Assembly (NCBI RefSeq): GCF_014174395.1
Contig: NZ_JABEQD010000017.1
Span: forward strand, 1-64,000
DNA length: 64,000 nucleotides
Direction of reading: 5' to 3'
Source: Gluconacetobacter aggeris
GTDB taxonomy: Bacteria > Pseudomonadota > Alphaproteobacteria > Acetobacterales > Acetobacteraceae
Part shown: in pieces, positions 8,628-17,117 of the stretch
Position numbering within the stretch: the first letter of the stretch is position 1
How the letters are laid out: each line of letters begins with the position of its first letter
Position numbers and translations under genes: made by a program
The notes under the pieces: model-generated
The model's input: the letters and a program-made list of their open reading frames with translations, nothing else
The model's database searches: none
Told to the model about the DNA's origin: nothing

Positions 8628-9524
8628 ATGAACGACATTACCCTGGCCCATCTGTCCGATCTGCACCTTGCACATGATGGGCTGCGGTTTCCGGCATGGG
8701 CCCTGCTGAACAAGCGCATGACCAGCCAGCTCTCCTGGCGGCGAAAGCGCCGTTTCCTGCATGTCGACACCGTCCTGGAATCCCTGGTCGCCGACATCCG
8801 CGCCATGACACCGGATGCCGTGGCCCTGACGGGGGACCTCACCAATATGGGCCTTCCGGTGGAATGCCGGCGCGCGGCTTCATGGGTGTCGGCACGCCTG
8901 CCCCAGCAAACGGCGATCATCCCCGGCAATCACGACATGCTGGTGCGCGCGCCCTGGAGCACCACGCTGGGGCTCTGGAAACCCTGGATGGCGGCCCGGC
9001 CGGATGATTTTCCCTTTGTCCGACGGATCGGCCCGCTCGCGCTGATCGGCGTCAATTCCGCCTGCCCCACCCCCTGGTTTTCCGCCGCCGGGCGGATCGG
9101 GGCGGCACAGGCCGCCCGCCTGACCGACATACTGCATGAAACCGGCCGCGAGGGCGCCTTCCGCGTGGTCATGATCCATCATCCACCGGTTCCCGGCATC
9201 GTGTCCCGCCGCAAGGCACTGCTGGATAGCGGCCTGTTCGCCACCGCCATTGCGCGGGCGGGGGCCGAACTGGTCCTGCACGGCCACAGCCATCGCTCCG
9301 GCCTGTCCTCCCTGCCCGGCCCCACGGCGACGGTGCCCGTGCTGGGGATTGCCTCGGCCTCGATGCTGGCCCGGGGCCAGGAGCGCATGGCCGCATGGCA
9401 CCATATCCGCATCGCCGGCACCGGGCGCGGCTATGCCGCCGAAATCCGCCGCCGGCTGGTCGCGCCGGGCCAACCGGTCCGGGAGTTGCCGCCCTGGCGC
9501 TTCGATGTCTATCGCCTCCCCTAG
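8628..9524 (+). CDS. Calcineurin-like metallophosphoesterase
   Basis: A 298-residue binuclear metallophosphoesterase with the full motif set: SDLHL (Asp11, His13), TGDLTN (Asp70), GNHD (100-103), MIHHPP and a final GHSH. It hydrolyses a phosphomono- or phosphodiester, but the substrate is unknown. Position beside a lipid kinase and an LptF/LptG pair makes a phosphorylated lipid or sugar-lipid intermediate a reasonable guess; family relatives also include CpdA-type and LpxH-type enzymes. ATG 8628 is preferred over the upstream ATG 8571 because GCGGAGG sits six bases before it and the protein then begins directly with the first beta strand. It is the first gene of the rightward run to 13413. 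Confidence 0.8.
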   Translation: MNDITLAHLSDLHLAHDGLRFPAWALLNKRMTSQLSWRRKRRFLHVDTVLESLVADIRAMTPDAVALTGDLTNMGLPVECRRAASWVSARLPQQTAIIPGNHDMLVRAPWSTTLGLWKPWMAARPDDFPFVRRIGPLALIGVNSACPTPWFSAAGRIGAAQAARLTDILHETGREGAFRVVMIHHPPVPGIVSRRKALLDSGLFATAIARAGAELVLHGHSHRSGLSSLPGPTATVPVLGIASASMLARGQERMAAWHHIRIAGTGRGYAAEIRRRLVAPGQPVRELPPWRFDVYRLP

Positions 9525-9549
9525 GCGATGCTTGTATGTGTGGGCCGAC

Positions 9550-10746
9550 ATGATGCGCGCGCCTCGCCCTTCCGCCTTGCTGCAAAGGATCACGCCGGGA
9601 ACCCTCGACCGTTATCTGGTGCGGCAGATGGCACCGCCTTTCCTGATCTCGCTGGCCGTGGTGATGACAGCGCTGCTGCTGGAACGGCTGCTGGTCCTTC
9701 TGAACGTGCTGGCAGCGGATGGCGGCACGCTCAAGATCTTCGCCGGACTCCTGGCCGACCTCATCCCCCATTATCTGGGCCTGGCCCTGCCGGCAGCGAT
9801 CTGCGTCAGCGTCTTTTCGGTCGTACGGCGGATGAGCCAGAACAACGAGATCGACGCCCTGATGGCCAGCGGCATCTCGCTGCTGCGGATCGCGCGCCCC
9901 TTCGTCATGATGGGCTCGATCATGGGCCTGGTGGGGTTCAGCCTCTATGGCTTCATCCAGCCTTATGCCCGCTACGATTTTCGGCAGGCGATGTATTTGG
10001 CCGCCCATGCGGGCTGGGGCCCCCATCTGCAAAGCGGGATGTTCGCTATCCCCGCCGACACGCTGATGCTGACTGCGGACAGGGTCGACGGGGCCGGCAC
10101 GCGCCTGTACCACGTCTTCATCCGCGACCGGAGCAGCGGGCTGGAACGCGACATTTCCGCCGAGAGCGGAACCTTGCGGATCGCCGACGACCGAACCTCG
10201 GTCCGGCTCGACCTGGCACATGGGATCATCGTCACCGACCGGCGGGACGCAGCACCGACCCTGGTGCAGTTCGACACCACCACGCGTATCTTCCAGACCG
10301 TCTCGCAGGCCCACGCCTTCCGCCACCGCGGCAATGACGAGCGGGAACTGACCCTGCTTGAACTGCTGCGGGGCATGCATACCGGCGATCCGGCAATCCG
10401 CCGGCCCCATCTGGTGGCCGAACTCCATTTCCGCCTAGCCCGCGCCCTGGCCATTCCTTTTATCCCGATCCTGGCCTGTGCGCTTGCGGGCGTCGCCAAG
10501 CGCCAGCGGCACAATCTGGGTCTGGCCATCGCCGCCATCAGCCTGGTCGGCTTCGATCACGCGCTGCAACTGGGCCTGAGCCTGGTCGCCAGCCGCTCGA
10601 TGTCACCCTGGCTCGTCATATGGGGGCCATTCTTCCTGTTCTGCGGCGCCTGCGTCTGGCTGATCGTGCATCGGACCGGATCGGCGGGAAGCGGCCGGAT
10701 CTGGCGGCGCCCCTTCACCCGGCTGTCGGCCAGCCCCTCGTCATGA
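9550..10746 (+). CDS. lptF: LptF-like permease (YjgP/YjgQ family)
   Basis: A 398-residue integral membrane protein of the LptF/LptG family. It begins with the typical LDRYLVRQ amphipathic entry followed by a long helix. It has the cytoplasmic coupling segment RRMSQNNEIDALMASGIS, a periplasmic beta-rich domain (about 130-300) and three C-terminal helices. Family members extract a lipid from the inner membrane with an LptB ATPase and pass it to a periplasmic bridge. Here the pair sits inside a sphingolipid locus rather than beside lptD or pepA. ATG 9550 is chosen; ATG 9505 would overlap the previous gene by 20 bases. No lptB, lptC or lptA gene is in the window. LptF versus LptG assignment is by order only. 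Confidence 0.8.
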   Translation: MMRAPRPSALLQRITPGTLDRYLVRQMAPPFLISLAVVMTALLLERLLVLLNVLAADGGTLKIFAGLLADLIPHYLGLALPAAICVSVFSVVRRMSQNNEIDALMASGISLLRIARPFVMMGSIMGLVGFSLYGFIQPYARYDFRQAMYLAAHAGWGPHLQSGMFAIPADTLMLTADRVDGAGTRLYHVFIRDRSSGLERDISAESGTLRIADDRTSVRLDLAHGIIVTDRRDAAPTLVQFDTTTRIFQTVSQAHAFRHRGNDERELTLLELLRGMHTGDPAIRRPHLVAELHFRLARALAIPFIPILACALAGVAKRQRHNLGLAIAAISLVGFDHALQLGLSLVASRSMSPWLVIWGPFFLFCGACVWLIVHRTGSAGSGRIWRRPFTRLSASPSS

Positions 10747-11849
10747 GTACGTCGTCCCCCTCGCCGACGCGCAACGTACTGATCGGCTACCTGACGCGCG
10801 AACTGATCGGGCGCATCCTGACGACGGCGGCCATCCTGCTGGCGCTGATGGAGATCCTGGCGCTGCTGGAACAATTGACGCCGATCCTGGAACGGCACCA
10901 GGGCGCGCGCGGCATCGCTTATTTCATGATGCTGCACGCCCCCATGCTGGTGGGGGGCACCCTGCCGCTGGCGGTGCTGATCGGCTCTCTGGTCCTGCTG
11001 GTACAGATGACAACCGGCAGCGAGATCGCGATCCTGCGTGCCGCCGGCCTGACCACTCCCGGCCTGATCCGCCTGATGCTGCCCGCGATCCTCACACTGG
11101 GCGTGGTCGGGGCCCTGGTCGACGACCAGATCACGCCGCGCTCGGAACTGGCGCTGGCAAGCTGGTGGAACCGCACCGATCCCCATCCCGAAACCGGGCA
11201 CGGCTTCTGGTTCCGCGCCGGTACGACACTGGCCGATATCGGCTATGTCGCCCATGGCGGCACGACCGTCACCCATGTCGACCTGTACCAGCGGGGGCCG
11301 AACGGCCGCCTGCTCCGCACCATTCATCTCGACACGCTTCGCTATGCGGACGGTACATGGACCGACAATGGCGGACGCAGCCTCGAACCGACCGGTGCCA
11401 CCGTCCGTACGGCCACGCTGTCCCCCGCTCCGGCGCTGGCGCATGACTGGCCTGCCGGGATTCGCCCCGCCGACATGATCAGGCTGTCGATGGATACGCC
11501 CCCACTTTCGGCCACCACCATCATCGCGATCCTGCACGGCCGCATGCCCGCGTCCCAGCCGCCGGCGGTCCTCCGAACTGCATTGCTGGCACGGGTGCTC
11601 ATACCCCTCAGCTTCGCGGTAATGCTATTATTGGCCTTGCCGGTGGTCTATATCCCACCTCGAAGCGGAACACGCAGTTGGCTGCCCGTCTGGTGCCTGG
11701 GGGCCGGCCTGCTGTTCGTGGTCTTCCAGGGCATGCTGCGGGCACTGGGCAACGCCGGCACGCTGCCCGCCCCGGCGGCAACCCTGCCCGGCATCGTGAT
11801 CTTCACGCTCGCCGTCTGTGCCCTGGTGTTGAGGATTGAAGAGAGATGA
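10743..11849 (+). CDS. lptG: LptG-like permease (YjgP/YjgQ family)
   Basis: Second half of the permease pair, 368 residues. The N-terminus GYLTRELIGRILTTAAIL leads into the first helix; SEIAILRAAGLTTPGL is the conserved coupling segment after helix three; a periplasmic domain spans about 130-270 and three helices close the protein. ATG overlaps the LptF-like stop as ATGA, and its own stop overlaps the hydroxylase start in the same way, so three proteins are translationally coupled. Such coupling to a lipid hydroxylase suggests that the permease handles the product of this locus. Whether it is the cell's only LptFG (for lipopolysaccharide) or a second copy cannot be told from this window. Confidence 0.8.
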   Translation: MSTSSPSPTRNVLIGYLTRELIGRILTTAAILLALMEILALLEQLTPILERHQGARGIAYFMMLHAPMLVGGTLPLAVLIGSLVLLVQMTTGSEIAILRAAGLTTPGLIRLMLPAILTLGVVGALVDDQITPRSELALASWWNRTDPHPETGHGFWFRAGTTLADIGYVAHGGTTVTHVDLYQRGPNGRLLRTIHLDTLRYADGTWTDNGGRSLEPTGATVRTATLSPAPALAHDWPAGIRPADMIRLSMDTPPLSATTIIAILHGRMPASQPPAVLRTALLARVLIPLSFAVMLLLALPVVYIPPRSGTRSWLPVWCLGAGLLFVVFQGMLRALGNAGTLPAPAATLPGIVIFTLAVCALVLRIEER

Positions 11850-12628
11850 TCGGCACGACCTTACGCAACACGAATCTTCGCACCGGCCGAAGCTTCGACC
11901 TGGGAAAAATGAATCTCCGCCAGTTGTGGATCGCCTACCTCACTTACCCGACGATCCTGCTCTATATCGTTCTGGCCGTGATCAGCTTCGTGGTGCTGGC
12001 ATGGCAGTTCCCCGGCGTCGGGCCGGCTCTGGTCGCCGCTGGTGCCGTCGTCGCGGTCTATCCGCTGGCGTGGTACATGATCCATCGCTTCATCCTGCAC
12101 GGCCGCTTCCTCTACCGAATGAAATGGACGGCCACTCTGTGGAAGCGCATCCATTTCGACCATCATCAGGACCCGCATCTGCTGGATGTGCTGTTCGGCT
12201 CGCCGCTGAATACCATCCCCACCATCGCCATCATCACATTGCCGATCGGCTACCTGATCGGCAATGTCGGTGGTGCCGCGGCGGCAATGGGCACCGGGCT
12301 GGTCATCACCTGTATCTATGAATTCTTCCACTGCATCCAGCACCTGAACTACAAGCCGCGGATGCGCTGGATTCAGAAGATGAAGCAGCGCCATGTCCTG
12401 CATCACTTCCATGACGAAGACGGCAATTACGGCATCACCAGCTTCGTCGTCGACCGAGTCTTCGGCACCTATTACGTCGATGCCCGCGCCCGGCCGCGCA
12501 GCGCGCATGTCTTCAACCTGGGTTACGATCTGGAAGAAGCCGGCCGCTATCCCTGGGTGATGGAACAGACCGGCGCGCCACCGCGCGACCGGCCGGACGG
12601 GGCGACACCGCAGCGGGACGCGGCGTGA
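11846..12628 (+). CDS. Fatty acid hydroxylase / sterol desaturase family membrane enzyme
   Basis: A 260-residue diiron membrane hydroxylase. The histidine clusters are H80-x4-H85, H103-x2-HH (106-107), H162-x3-H166 and H183-x2-HH plus H189, set between four hydrophobic segments. This is the pattern of enzymes that hydroxylate fatty acyl chains or sphingoid bases. Acetic acid bacteria are known for ceramides with 2-hydroxypalmitate, so 2-hydroxylation of the N-acyl chain is the most attractive role, with sphinganine C4 hydroxylation as the alternative. ATG 11846 overlaps the LptG-like stop and GAGAG lies just upstream. The stop overlaps the next GTG start. Confidence 0.83.
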   Translation: MIGTTLRNTNLRTGRSFDLGKMNLRQLWIAYLTYPTILLYIVLAVISFVVLAWQFPGVGPALVAAGAVVAVYPLAWYMIHRFILHGRFLYRMKWTATLWKRIHFDHHQDPHLLDVLFGSPLNTIPTIAIITLPIGYLIGNVGGAAAAMGTGLVITCIYEFFHCIQHLNYKPRMRWIQKMKQRHVLHHFHDEDGNYGITSFVVDRVFGTYYVDARARPRSAHVFNLGYDLEEAGRYPWVMEQTGAPPRDRPDGATPQRDAA

Positions 12629-13413
12629 CGTCCGACACCCCGCCGGCCGCCCCCCTGACCGTCCTGGTCCTCGCCGGCACCCGTGCCGGTGCCGAGGACC
12701 CGATGGCCAGCGCCGCCAACGTATCGCACAAGGCGATCCTCCCCGTGGCCGGCCGGCCGATGATCGCGCGGGTGATCGACGCCCTCGCCGCCACCCCCCG
12801 CATCGGCCGCATCGTCATCAGTATCGAAACCCCCGGCATTCTGACGGGCCTCGAACTGAACCATGCAGTAGATTTCCTGCCGCCCGCCGCCGGCCCCAGC
12901 GCCAGCGTGATGGAGGCCCTGCGCGCACTCGGCACCCCGCTGCTGGTCACTACCGCCGACCATGCGCTGTTGCGCCCGGAATGGATCGACGCCTTCCTCG
13001 ACTCCGTCGACGCACAGTGCGACATGGCCGCCGCCGTCGCCATGGAGGCCGATATCGCGCGCGACGTCCCAGGCACGAAACGCACGATGATCCGTCTGGC
13101 CGATGGCGCCTTTTCCGGCTGCAACCTGTTCCTGTTCCGCACGCCGGCGTCGATCGGCGTGGTGCAGCTATGGCAGCGGATCGAACAGGAACGCAAACGG
13201 CCGCTGCGCATGGCGCGCCTGCTGGGGATCAGCACCCTGCTGCGCTACGTGACTGACGGCCTGACCCGCGCGGCCCTGTGCGCAAGGGTCGGCAGCCTGA
13301 GCCAGGCCTCGGTCAGGCTGGTCGCCCTGCCCGACGGCCGCGCCGCCGTGGATGTCGACAAACCCGCCGACCTGCTCCTGGTGGAATCCCTGCTCCGGCC
13401 CCCCTCCGAATGA
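12625..13413 (+). CDS. MobA-like nucleotidyltransferase family protein
   Basis: A 262-residue protein with the NTP-transferase entry VLVLAGTRAG (11-20 region) followed by ILPVAGRPMIARVIDAL, and the metal-binding TTADHALL around residue 112. It resembles MobA/GlmU-type nucleotidyltransferases that activate a sugar, polyol phosphate or cofactor with an NTP. The GTG start overlaps the hydroxylase stop as GTGA. Its place at the end of the lipid operon suggests that it makes an NDP-activated head-group donor, but the substrate cannot be read from sequence. The canonical GxGTRMG is relaxed here to AGTRAGAED. Confidence 0.7.
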   Translation: MTSDTPPAAPLTVLVLAGTRAGAEDPMASAANVSHKAILPVAGRPMIARVIDALAATPRIGRIVISIETPGILTGLELNHAVDFLPPAAGPSASVMEALRALGTPLLVTTADHALLRPEWIDAFLDSVDAQCDMAAAVAMEADIARDVPGTKRTMIRLADGAFSGCNLFLFRTPASIGVVQLWQRIEQERKRPLRMARLLGISTLLRYVTDGLTRAALCARVGSLSQASVRLVALPDGRAAVDVDKPADLLLVESLLRPPSE

Positions 13414-13426
13414 AGGACGCATCCCT

Positions 13427-13544
13427 GTTCTTTTTTAAAAAAAAGAACCAAAAAACGTTTGATTCCTTGAGGGAAATCCTGCGGGCATCGTCGGACACCA
13501 AACGGATAAAAGTCTTTTTGCTTCTTTTTCTTCAGAAAAAGAAG
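13427..13544. repeat. AT-rich intergenic element bounded by two A/T palindromes
   Basis: GTTCTTTTTT (13427-13436) pairs with AAAAAAGAAC (13439-13448), and CTTCTTTTTC (13521-13530) pairs with GAAAAAGAAG (13535-13544). The T-rich first arm and A-rich second arm make each work as a terminator on either strand. About 70 bases lie between them. From memory, acetic acid bacterial genomes carry many intergenic elements with this outline, so this looks like a member of a dispersed family acting as terminator between the nucleotidyltransferase and GT4 genes. Confidence 0.6.
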
Positions 13545-13572
13545 AAAGAGACCACACGGTTCGCATAACTCC

Positions 13573-14658
13573 ATGCGCATCGCCTACATCATCAACTCGC
13601 TGGAAGGAGGGGGCGCTGCCTTCCCCGTGCCCGACATCACCGGCGTCCTGCGCCGCGCCGGGCACGAGGTGGCCATCTTCGCGCTGCTCCGCCGCGACGG
13701 CCGGGCCCTGCCGGCAATGCAGGCAGCCGGTCTCCCGGTCGAAATCTGTCCCGAAGGACAACGCGACCACCTGGCGGCCCTGCGCTGGCTGGACCGCCAG
13801 ATCGGAGGCTGGCACCCGGACCTGATCTGGACGTCCCTGACCCGGGCCACCGTGATAGGACAGATGGTGGGGCTGAAGCGCCGCCTCCCCGTCGTCAGTT
13901 GGCAGCATTCCGCCGGCCTGAGCCCCGCCAACACCCGCCTGCTGCGCAGCCTGCGGAGACTGAGCCGAATCTGGGTCGCCGATTCCAGCTGCGTGCTGGA
14001 TTTCATGCGCCACCGGCTGCGGATTCCGGCAAACCACGCCGCATTGTGGCCAATCTTCCGCGCCGATCCCACCTGCCCGCCCGCCCGCGCCTGGCAAGCC
14101 GGCGAAATCGTACGGATCGGCTCGCTGGGTCGGCTGCACCCGGTCAAGGGCTATGACGTCCTGTGTCACGCCCTGGCACTGCTGAAGGACGACCTGTCCC
14201 TGCCGCCCTTTCAGGTCACCATCGCCGGTGAAGGCGACGCACGCCCCCAACTCGAAAGCCTGATCCGGGAACATGGTCTGACCACGCTGCGCCTGGCAGG
14301 ATTCACCAGCGCGGTAGCCGACTTCCTCTCCAGCCAGCACGGCTACGTCCAGCCCTCATTGCATGAAGGGCTGTGCATCGGCGTGCATCAGGCCATGCAG
14401 GCGGGCCTGGCCCCCGTCGCCTCCGCGGTCGGCGAGATCCGCTACACCGTACAGGACGGCGTGTCCGGACTGCTGGTTCCCCCCGCCGATCCCACCGCCC
14501 TGGCCGAGGCCCTGGCAAGGATGTTCCGCCAGCCCCAAGCCATGGCCACCATGGGCCAGGCCGCACGAACTCACGTGCTGGACCTGTTCGCCCCCGAACG
14601 GTTCGACGCCGCTGGCGAGGCTATCCTGGCCCGGATCACGGCCCCCCGGCGCGGCTGA
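13573..14658 (+). CDS. GT4-family glycosyltransferase
   Basis: A 361-residue GT-B glycosyltransferase. The N-terminal Rossmann half starts with MRIAYIINSLEGGGA and the C-terminal donor half has GSLGRLHPVKGYDVL and IAGEGDARPQLE. The family E-x7-E motif appears as HEGLCIGVHQAM: Glu265 is kept but the second Glu is replaced by Gln273, a known variant position that may alter donor phosphate handling. It is convergent with the GINT1-like gene, with only three bases between stops. Context suggests sugar addition to a surface lipid or glycan, perhaps the ceramide of this locus. An A/T palindrome element separates it from the upstream operon, so it probably has its own transcript. Confidence 0.83.
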   Translation: MRIAYIINSLEGGGAAFPVPDITGVLRRAGHEVAIFALLRRDGRALPAMQAAGLPVEICPEGQRDHLAALRWLDRQIGGWHPDLIWTSLTRATVIGQMVGLKRRLPVVSWQHSAGLSPANTRLLRSLRRLSRIWVADSSCVLDFMRHRLRIPANHAALWPIFRADPTCPPARAWQAGEIVRIGSLGRLHPVKGYDVLCHALALLKDDLSLPPFQVTIAGEGDARPQLESLIREHGLTTLRLAGFTSAVADFLSSQHGYVQPSLHEGLCIGVHQAMQAGLAPVASAVGEIRYTVQDGVSGLLVPPADPTALAEALARMFRQPQAMATMGQAARTHVLDLFAPERFDAAGEAILARITAPRRG

Positions 14659-14661
14659 GGC

Positions 14662-15573
14662 TTATCGGCCCCTGCCGGTCCTCCGCCGACTCAGACGATC
14701 CAGTTCGATCGCGATCCGGCGCGGTGAGCGGCTGATCCGCTTCGCATCCACCAGCGTCACCTCCCCGGCGGCGGACAAGGTATGCAGGCCATCGGTAAAA
14801 GGCTTCCAATCCGCCGCCGCGACGATGGGGGCCCCGGCCCGGGCGGCAAAGCGCTCCGGCCCCAGTTCGGTGATCGTCACGGGCACGATCGCCCCGCCAT
14901 ACGTGCCCGTGCAATCCTGGGTCGGCAGCACCACCCGCCCATCGACCAGGATCGGCGTGCCCCCCGGCCGCGCACTGCGACGATCCCGCCGCACCGGATT
15001 GCCGGGATGCAGATGCCACGGGCCGCGCAGCGCGTCGGCCCAGGCGACATGCAGCAGGCTCTGCTTGTCTTCCGCCGACCCGCTGGATGGGCTGTAGAAC
15101 ATCCACCACCTGCCATCGATCCGCACCGGCGAGGCATCGATCGCCGCTTCGGGAAAGGCGAAATCGGGGACCTTCTCCCAGCGATCGGGAAAGGAGACGG
15201 CGCGATACAATGTCAGCCGACCGGACCGATAGGCTTCGGGCAGCAGATAGATCTCATCCCCCTCCGCGATCACCACCGGATAGGACAGATGCCACGGCTC
15301 GGACAGCGCCGACCGCGCATCCAGAAGGCGCATCGCCCGATCGAAGACGAAAACGTCGATCCGGCCGATCCGGTCGCGATAATCATAGACCTCGGCAAAC
15401 AGATACAGCCGATCATCCCGCCACACCCCGAACGGATCGGCCAGAAAACGGAACGGCCCGAGATCCGGCAGCCAGGTCACCGGCAATCCGTCAACGCCGC
15501 CACGCGCCAGGATTTCGGGCAGCGCATAGGGCAGAATGCCCGTCCGCCAGATATCGGTGCGCAGGATGCCCAT
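14662..15573 (-). CDS. GINT1-like (inositolphosphorylceramide glycosyltransferase N-domain) protein
   Basis: A 303-residue soluble protein with repeated beta-propeller blades, for example LADPFGVWRDDRLYLFAEVY, EPWHLSYPVVIAEGDEIYLLPEAY and IDGRWWMFYSP. I recognise this as the N-terminal domain type of glucosamine inositolphosphorylceramide transferase, a five-bladed propeller shared with GH43-like folds. The catalytic GT64 domain of the plant enzyme is absent. ATG 15573 is chosen because GGGGAG lies four bases upstream; ATG 15585 is possible. Its presence beside ceramide genes agrees with a role in sphingolipid head-group glycosylation or sugar recognition. The exact activity is not known to me. 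Confidence 0.62.
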   Translation of the reverse strand: MGILRTDIWRTGILPYALPEILARGGVDGLPVTWLPDLGPFRFLADPFGVWRDDRLYLFAEVYDYRDRIGRIDVFVFDRAMRLLDARSALSEPWHLSYPVVIAEGDEIYLLPEAYRSGRLTLYRAVSFPDRWEKVPDFAFPEAAIDASPVRIDGRWWMFYSPSSGSAEDKQSLLHVAWADALRGPWHLHPGNPVRRDRRSARPGGTPILVDGRVVLPTQDCTGTYGGAIVPVTITELGPERFAARAGAPIVAAADWKPFTDGLHTLSAAGEVTLVDAKRISRSPRRIAIELDRLSRRRTGRGR

Positions 15574-15693
15574 GCCGCTCCCCATGCTGCAAGGCCGCCC
15601 CATGACGGCCGCCGAGCGGTCTATCCCATCAGGCCGCGTTCGCAAACCTCCGCGACCGTGACGCGCCGACCCACCCGTGGCATGGTGCGCGGG

Positions 15694-16191
15694 ATGCCCA
15701 TCGACCCCATCCAGAACCAGATCGCCATCCGCCGCGCGGTCAATCATCTCTGCGGCCAGATGGGCTGGGCGGCCCTGAACGAACTGATCCTGCCGGACGG
15801 GCGCCGGGCGGATGTCATGGCCCTGCGGCCCGACAACGGATTCGTCTGCATCGAAATCAAATCCGGCCCACGCGACTTTCTGACCGACCGGAAATGGGCC
15901 TGCTATCGCGATTGGTGCGACCAGCTTTTCTTCGCCGTCGATCGCACTTTTCCTCTTTCCCTGCTGCCCGAGGCGACCGGGATCATGGTCGCCGATACCG
16001 ATACCATCCCCGACGGCCTGAACGTGATTGCCGAAGCCGCCATCCTGCGGCCACCGGCCACGACCGCCCTGCCGTCCGCCCGGCGGCGGAAGCTGACATG
16101 GCTGTTCGCCACCCAGGCAGCCGCACGGCTGGCCCGTCTGGATGACCCCGCCATCACGGCTGCCCTGCGGATGGCAGGGCGGGCCGAATGA
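15694..16191 (+). CDS. mmcB: MmcB family DNA repair protein
   Basis: A 165-residue protein of the MmcB family, which is restricted largely to Alphaproteobacteria and linked to mutagenic or mitomycin C-induced DNA damage repair. The PD-(D/E)xK-like core is visible: DVMALRP, then CIEIKSGPRDFLTDRKW with Glu and Lys, then a Cys- and Tyr-containing segment YRDWCDQLFFAV. ATG 15694 is chosen; ATG 15682 in frame would add four residues. It stands divergent from the GINT1-like gene and 41 bp before the IMPase-family gene. No LexA-like box was recognised in the short upstream region. Confidence 0.8.
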   Translation: MPIDPIQNQIAIRRAVNHLCGQMGWAALNELILPDGRRADVMALRPDNGFVCIEIKSGPRDFLTDRKWACYRDWCDQLFFAVDRTFPLSLLPEATGIMVADTDTIPDGLNVIAEAAILRPPATTALPSARRRKLTWLFATQAAARLARLDDPAITAALRMAGRAE

Positions 16192-16232
16192 TCGCGCTCC
16201 GCCCCATCCAACCAATCCTGAAAGGTTTTCCG

Positions 16233-17024
16233 ATGTCCGATGCCGCCATCCTGCGCCGGTTCGAGGCCGCGCGCTCCATCGTCCGTGACGCGGCCGATCT
16301 GGCCATGGCGATGCGTCCGCCGCCGGGCGGCCCCTCGGGCAAGCAGAAAAGCGCCCAGGACTGGCTGACCGAAGCCGACGGCGCGGTCGAGGCCCTGATT
16401 TCCGAACGGATCGGCGCCCTGTTCCCCGAGGACGGATTCCAGGGCGAGGAAGAAGGACGCACCCGCACCGGCCGCCTGCGCTGGGTGGTCGACCCCATCG
16501 ACGGCACATCCAACTACGCGCGCGGCCGTCCGCGCTGGTGCGTCTCGCTGGGCCTGATGGATGGCGACCAGCCGGTCGCCGGCATCATCCACGCCCCGGC
16601 CCTGAACGAGATCTATACCGCCGTGCGGGGCCATGGTGCCTTCCTCAACGGCCGGCCGATCCAGGCCTCGCCGGTGACGGATACAAGGTCCGCGATGGTC
16701 GAGATGGGGTGGAGCAACAAGGTCCCGGACGGCGTCTATGCGGCCAAGATGGCCGCGATCCTGGATCTGGGCGCCATGCCACGCTCCGGCGGCTCCGGCG
16801 CGCTCGCCCTGGCCGATATCGCGTGTGGCCGGCAGGACGGCTATCTGGAGATGGTCATCAACCTGTGGGACGTCGCGGCAGCACTGGTCCTGCTGGAGGA
16901 GGCCGGGGCCCGCTTCTCCCCCTTCCTGCGGGATGGCGGGCTGGATGGCGGCATCACCCTGCTTGCGACGGCACCGGGAATCGCCGACGATCTGGCCGCG
17001 GCACTCGCAGTACCGCTGGACTGA
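16233..17024 (+). CDS. Inositol monophosphatase family phosphatase
   Basis: A 263-residue Mg-dependent sugar-phosphate phosphatase. Metal ligands are in TEAD (46-49), GEEEG (71-75) and the signature WVVDPIDGTSNYARG (Asp87, Asp90), with the C-terminal NLWDVAAALVLLEEAG. Substrates in the family include inositol phosphates, histidinol phosphate, fructose bisphosphate and PAP; here the substrate cannot be fixed. ATG 16233 has AAAGG eight bases upstream. It follows mmcB and precedes the SYLF gene by 93 bases. Because the nearby GINT1-like gene belongs to an inositol-lipid family, an inositol role is tempting but unproven. Confidence 0.82.
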   Translation: MSDAAILRRFEAARSIVRDAADLAMAMRPPPGGPSGKQKSAQDWLTEADGAVEALISERIGALFPEDGFQGEEEGRTRTGRLRWVVDPIDGTSNYARGRPRWCVSLGLMDGDQPVAGIIHAPALNEIYTAVRGHGAFLNGRPIQASPVTDTRSAMVEMGWSNKVPDGVYAAKMAAILDLGAMPRSGGSGALALADIACGRQDGYLEMVINLWDVAAALVLLEEAGARFSPFLRDGGLDGGITLLATAPGIADDLAAALAVPLD

Positions 17025-17117
17025 TCGGCCGCCGCCAGCCATGGTTACGCCATAAAAATCCGGCAGGAGTGGGCGTGGGTCGATGGCCCACCACACGCCC
17101 AGCCGAACATACGGAGC

